DNA of 6,254 bases from Bog-756 sp036511155 (GTDB lineage: Bacteria > Actinomycetota > Acidimicrobiia > Acidimicrobiales > RAAP-2), in the NCBI GenBank assembly GCA_036511155.1, contig DATCCR010000199.1, forward strand, positions 1-6,254, written 5' to 3'. This document shows positions 5,685 through 6,254 of the stretch, piece by piece. The notes under the pieces are model-generated. The model did no database searches, was not told where the DNA came from, and worked only from the letters and a program-made list of their open reading frames with translations. The stretch's first letter is position 1. The number at the start of each line of letters is the position of its first letter. The translations under genes and the position numbers were made by a program.

Positions 5685-6254
5685 ATGTCCCCACTCGACG
5701 ACGCACCGGGAATCGCCCTGGTGGTGCCGACGCGGGACGAGGACCTGCTGCGACTGTTCCGGGCGCTGCCGGATGCCGTGGTGGTGGTCGACGCCGCCGG
5801 GGTCCTGGTCTGGGGGAACTCCACCGCCGAACGGCTGTTCGGGACGACGATCTCCGAGGTGGCCGGTCTGTCCGGGCTCGACTTCGTCCACCCTGAGGAC
5901 CTGCCCTTCGTGCTCCTGTCGCTGGAGAGCATCCAGGAGAAGGAGGTGGGCGCCCCGATCGAGATCCGCCTCAAGGCGCCGACCGGCTGGCGGCTCATCG
6001 AGCTGGTGGGGACGCCGGTACCCTGGATGGGTGACGGCTCGGTCCTGCTGTGCCTGCGCGACCTGACCGAGCGTCGGCGCTTCGAGGTGTCGCACAACCG
6101 GGACGCCCGGTTCCGCGCCGTGGTCCAGAACGCCGCGGTGGTCACCATGCTCGTGGCCCCGGACGGCACGGTGCTGTCCTGCTCGGGCGCGCTGTCGCGG
6201 ATGCTCGGTCACGACCCCGAGCTGCTCGAAGGACGCCCGCTGGTCAACCTCGTC
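5685..6254 (+). CDS. PAS-PAS domain sensory/signalling protein, 3' partial
   Basis: The frame starting at ATG 5685-5687 stays open to the right edge, giving the first 190 residues. The first PAS domain spans about residues 22-131: LLRLFRALPDAVVVVDAAG, then NSTAERLFG, the D-F-V-H-P-E-D loop typical of S-box domains (66-72), and the closing LLCLRDLTERRR. A second PAS domain begins near 141 (ARFRAVVQNAAVVTMLVAPDG, then LSRMLGHDPELLEGRPL) and is cut by the window edge. No signal peptide or membrane segment is seen, so it is probably cytoplasmic. The output domain is off the edge. In this group GGDEF/EAL or histidine kinase modules commonly follow, but that is not shown here. The start is uncertain: the frame is open further upstream, with GTG at 5601 and ATG at 5541, but those extensions look non-coding and no clear Shine-Dalgarno marks any of them. 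It is divergent from the aldo/keto reductase gene. Confidence 0.88.
   Translation, partial: MSPLDDAPGIALVVPTRDEDLLRLFRALPDAVVVVDAAGVLVWGNSTAERLFGTTISEVAGLSGLDFVHPEDLPFVLLSLESIQEKEVGAPIEIRLKAPTGWRLIELVGTPVPWMGDGSVLLCLRDLTERRRFEVSHNRDARFRAVVQNAAVVTMLVAPDGTVLSCSGALSRMLGHDPELLEGRPLVNLV

Noticed and set aside
5543..6169. N-terminal extension of the aldo/keto reductase frame to an upstream ATG
   Set aside because: The extra 209 residues are antisense to the PAS gene and have no domain character. The barrel begins just after 5542 and the total would be far longer than the family norm.
4506..6212. 568-codon minus-strand frame across the reductase and into the PAS gene
   Set aside because: It is a shifted frame of the aldo/keto reductase, very rich in Arg, Pro and Gly. 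It also covers the divergent intergenic region and the antisense of the PAS domains.

Overview
The window is very GC-rich, and every convincing gene shows strong G/C bias at the third codon position. The gene content is: a secreted-type repeat protein with 'GYWEVASDGG-FAFGDA' units, an Ala-rich Sec signal peptide, and a PAS-domain sensor. Together these suggest a high-GC actinobacterium, most likely of the Acidimicrobiia type, where that repeat is common. This placement is inferred from style and family recall, not from a marker gene.

Layout from left to right. (1) At 2-340 on the plus strand is the 3' end of a gene made of 42-residue (126-bp) tandem repeats. (2) Four minus-strand genes follow. 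In transcription order, from right to left, they are an aldo/keto reductase (5542 to 4556), an FAD-dependent CrtI/PYROXD2-like oxidoreductase (4500 to 2938), a secreted cysteine-rich right-handed beta-helix protein (2788 to 1061), and a small multi-pass VTT/DedA-like membrane protein (989 to 357). (3) Divergent from the reductase, a plus-strand PAS-PAS signalling protein starts near 5685 and runs off the right edge. The window has no gene-free stretch longer than 149 bases, and I see no rRNA, tRNA, CRISPR array or insertion sequence.

The two redox genes are 55 bp apart and look like one functional unit. They also share a nearly identical 13-bp partly palindromic element that ends 5-6 bases before each start codon. 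It contains TACGGT, which fits an actinobacterial TANNNT -10 box at leaderless-promoter spacing. The beta-helix gene lies 149 bp further on, with its own GTG start, a good Shine-Dalgarno sequence and a possible weak promoter, so it is probably a separate unit. The membrane protein gene may be co-transcribed with it across a 71-bp gap.

Most of the window looks like ordinary chromosome. The observations most worth following are the shared element before the two redox genes and the nested inverted repeats in the divergent intergenic region. I did not find convincing evidence of a new multi-gene system.
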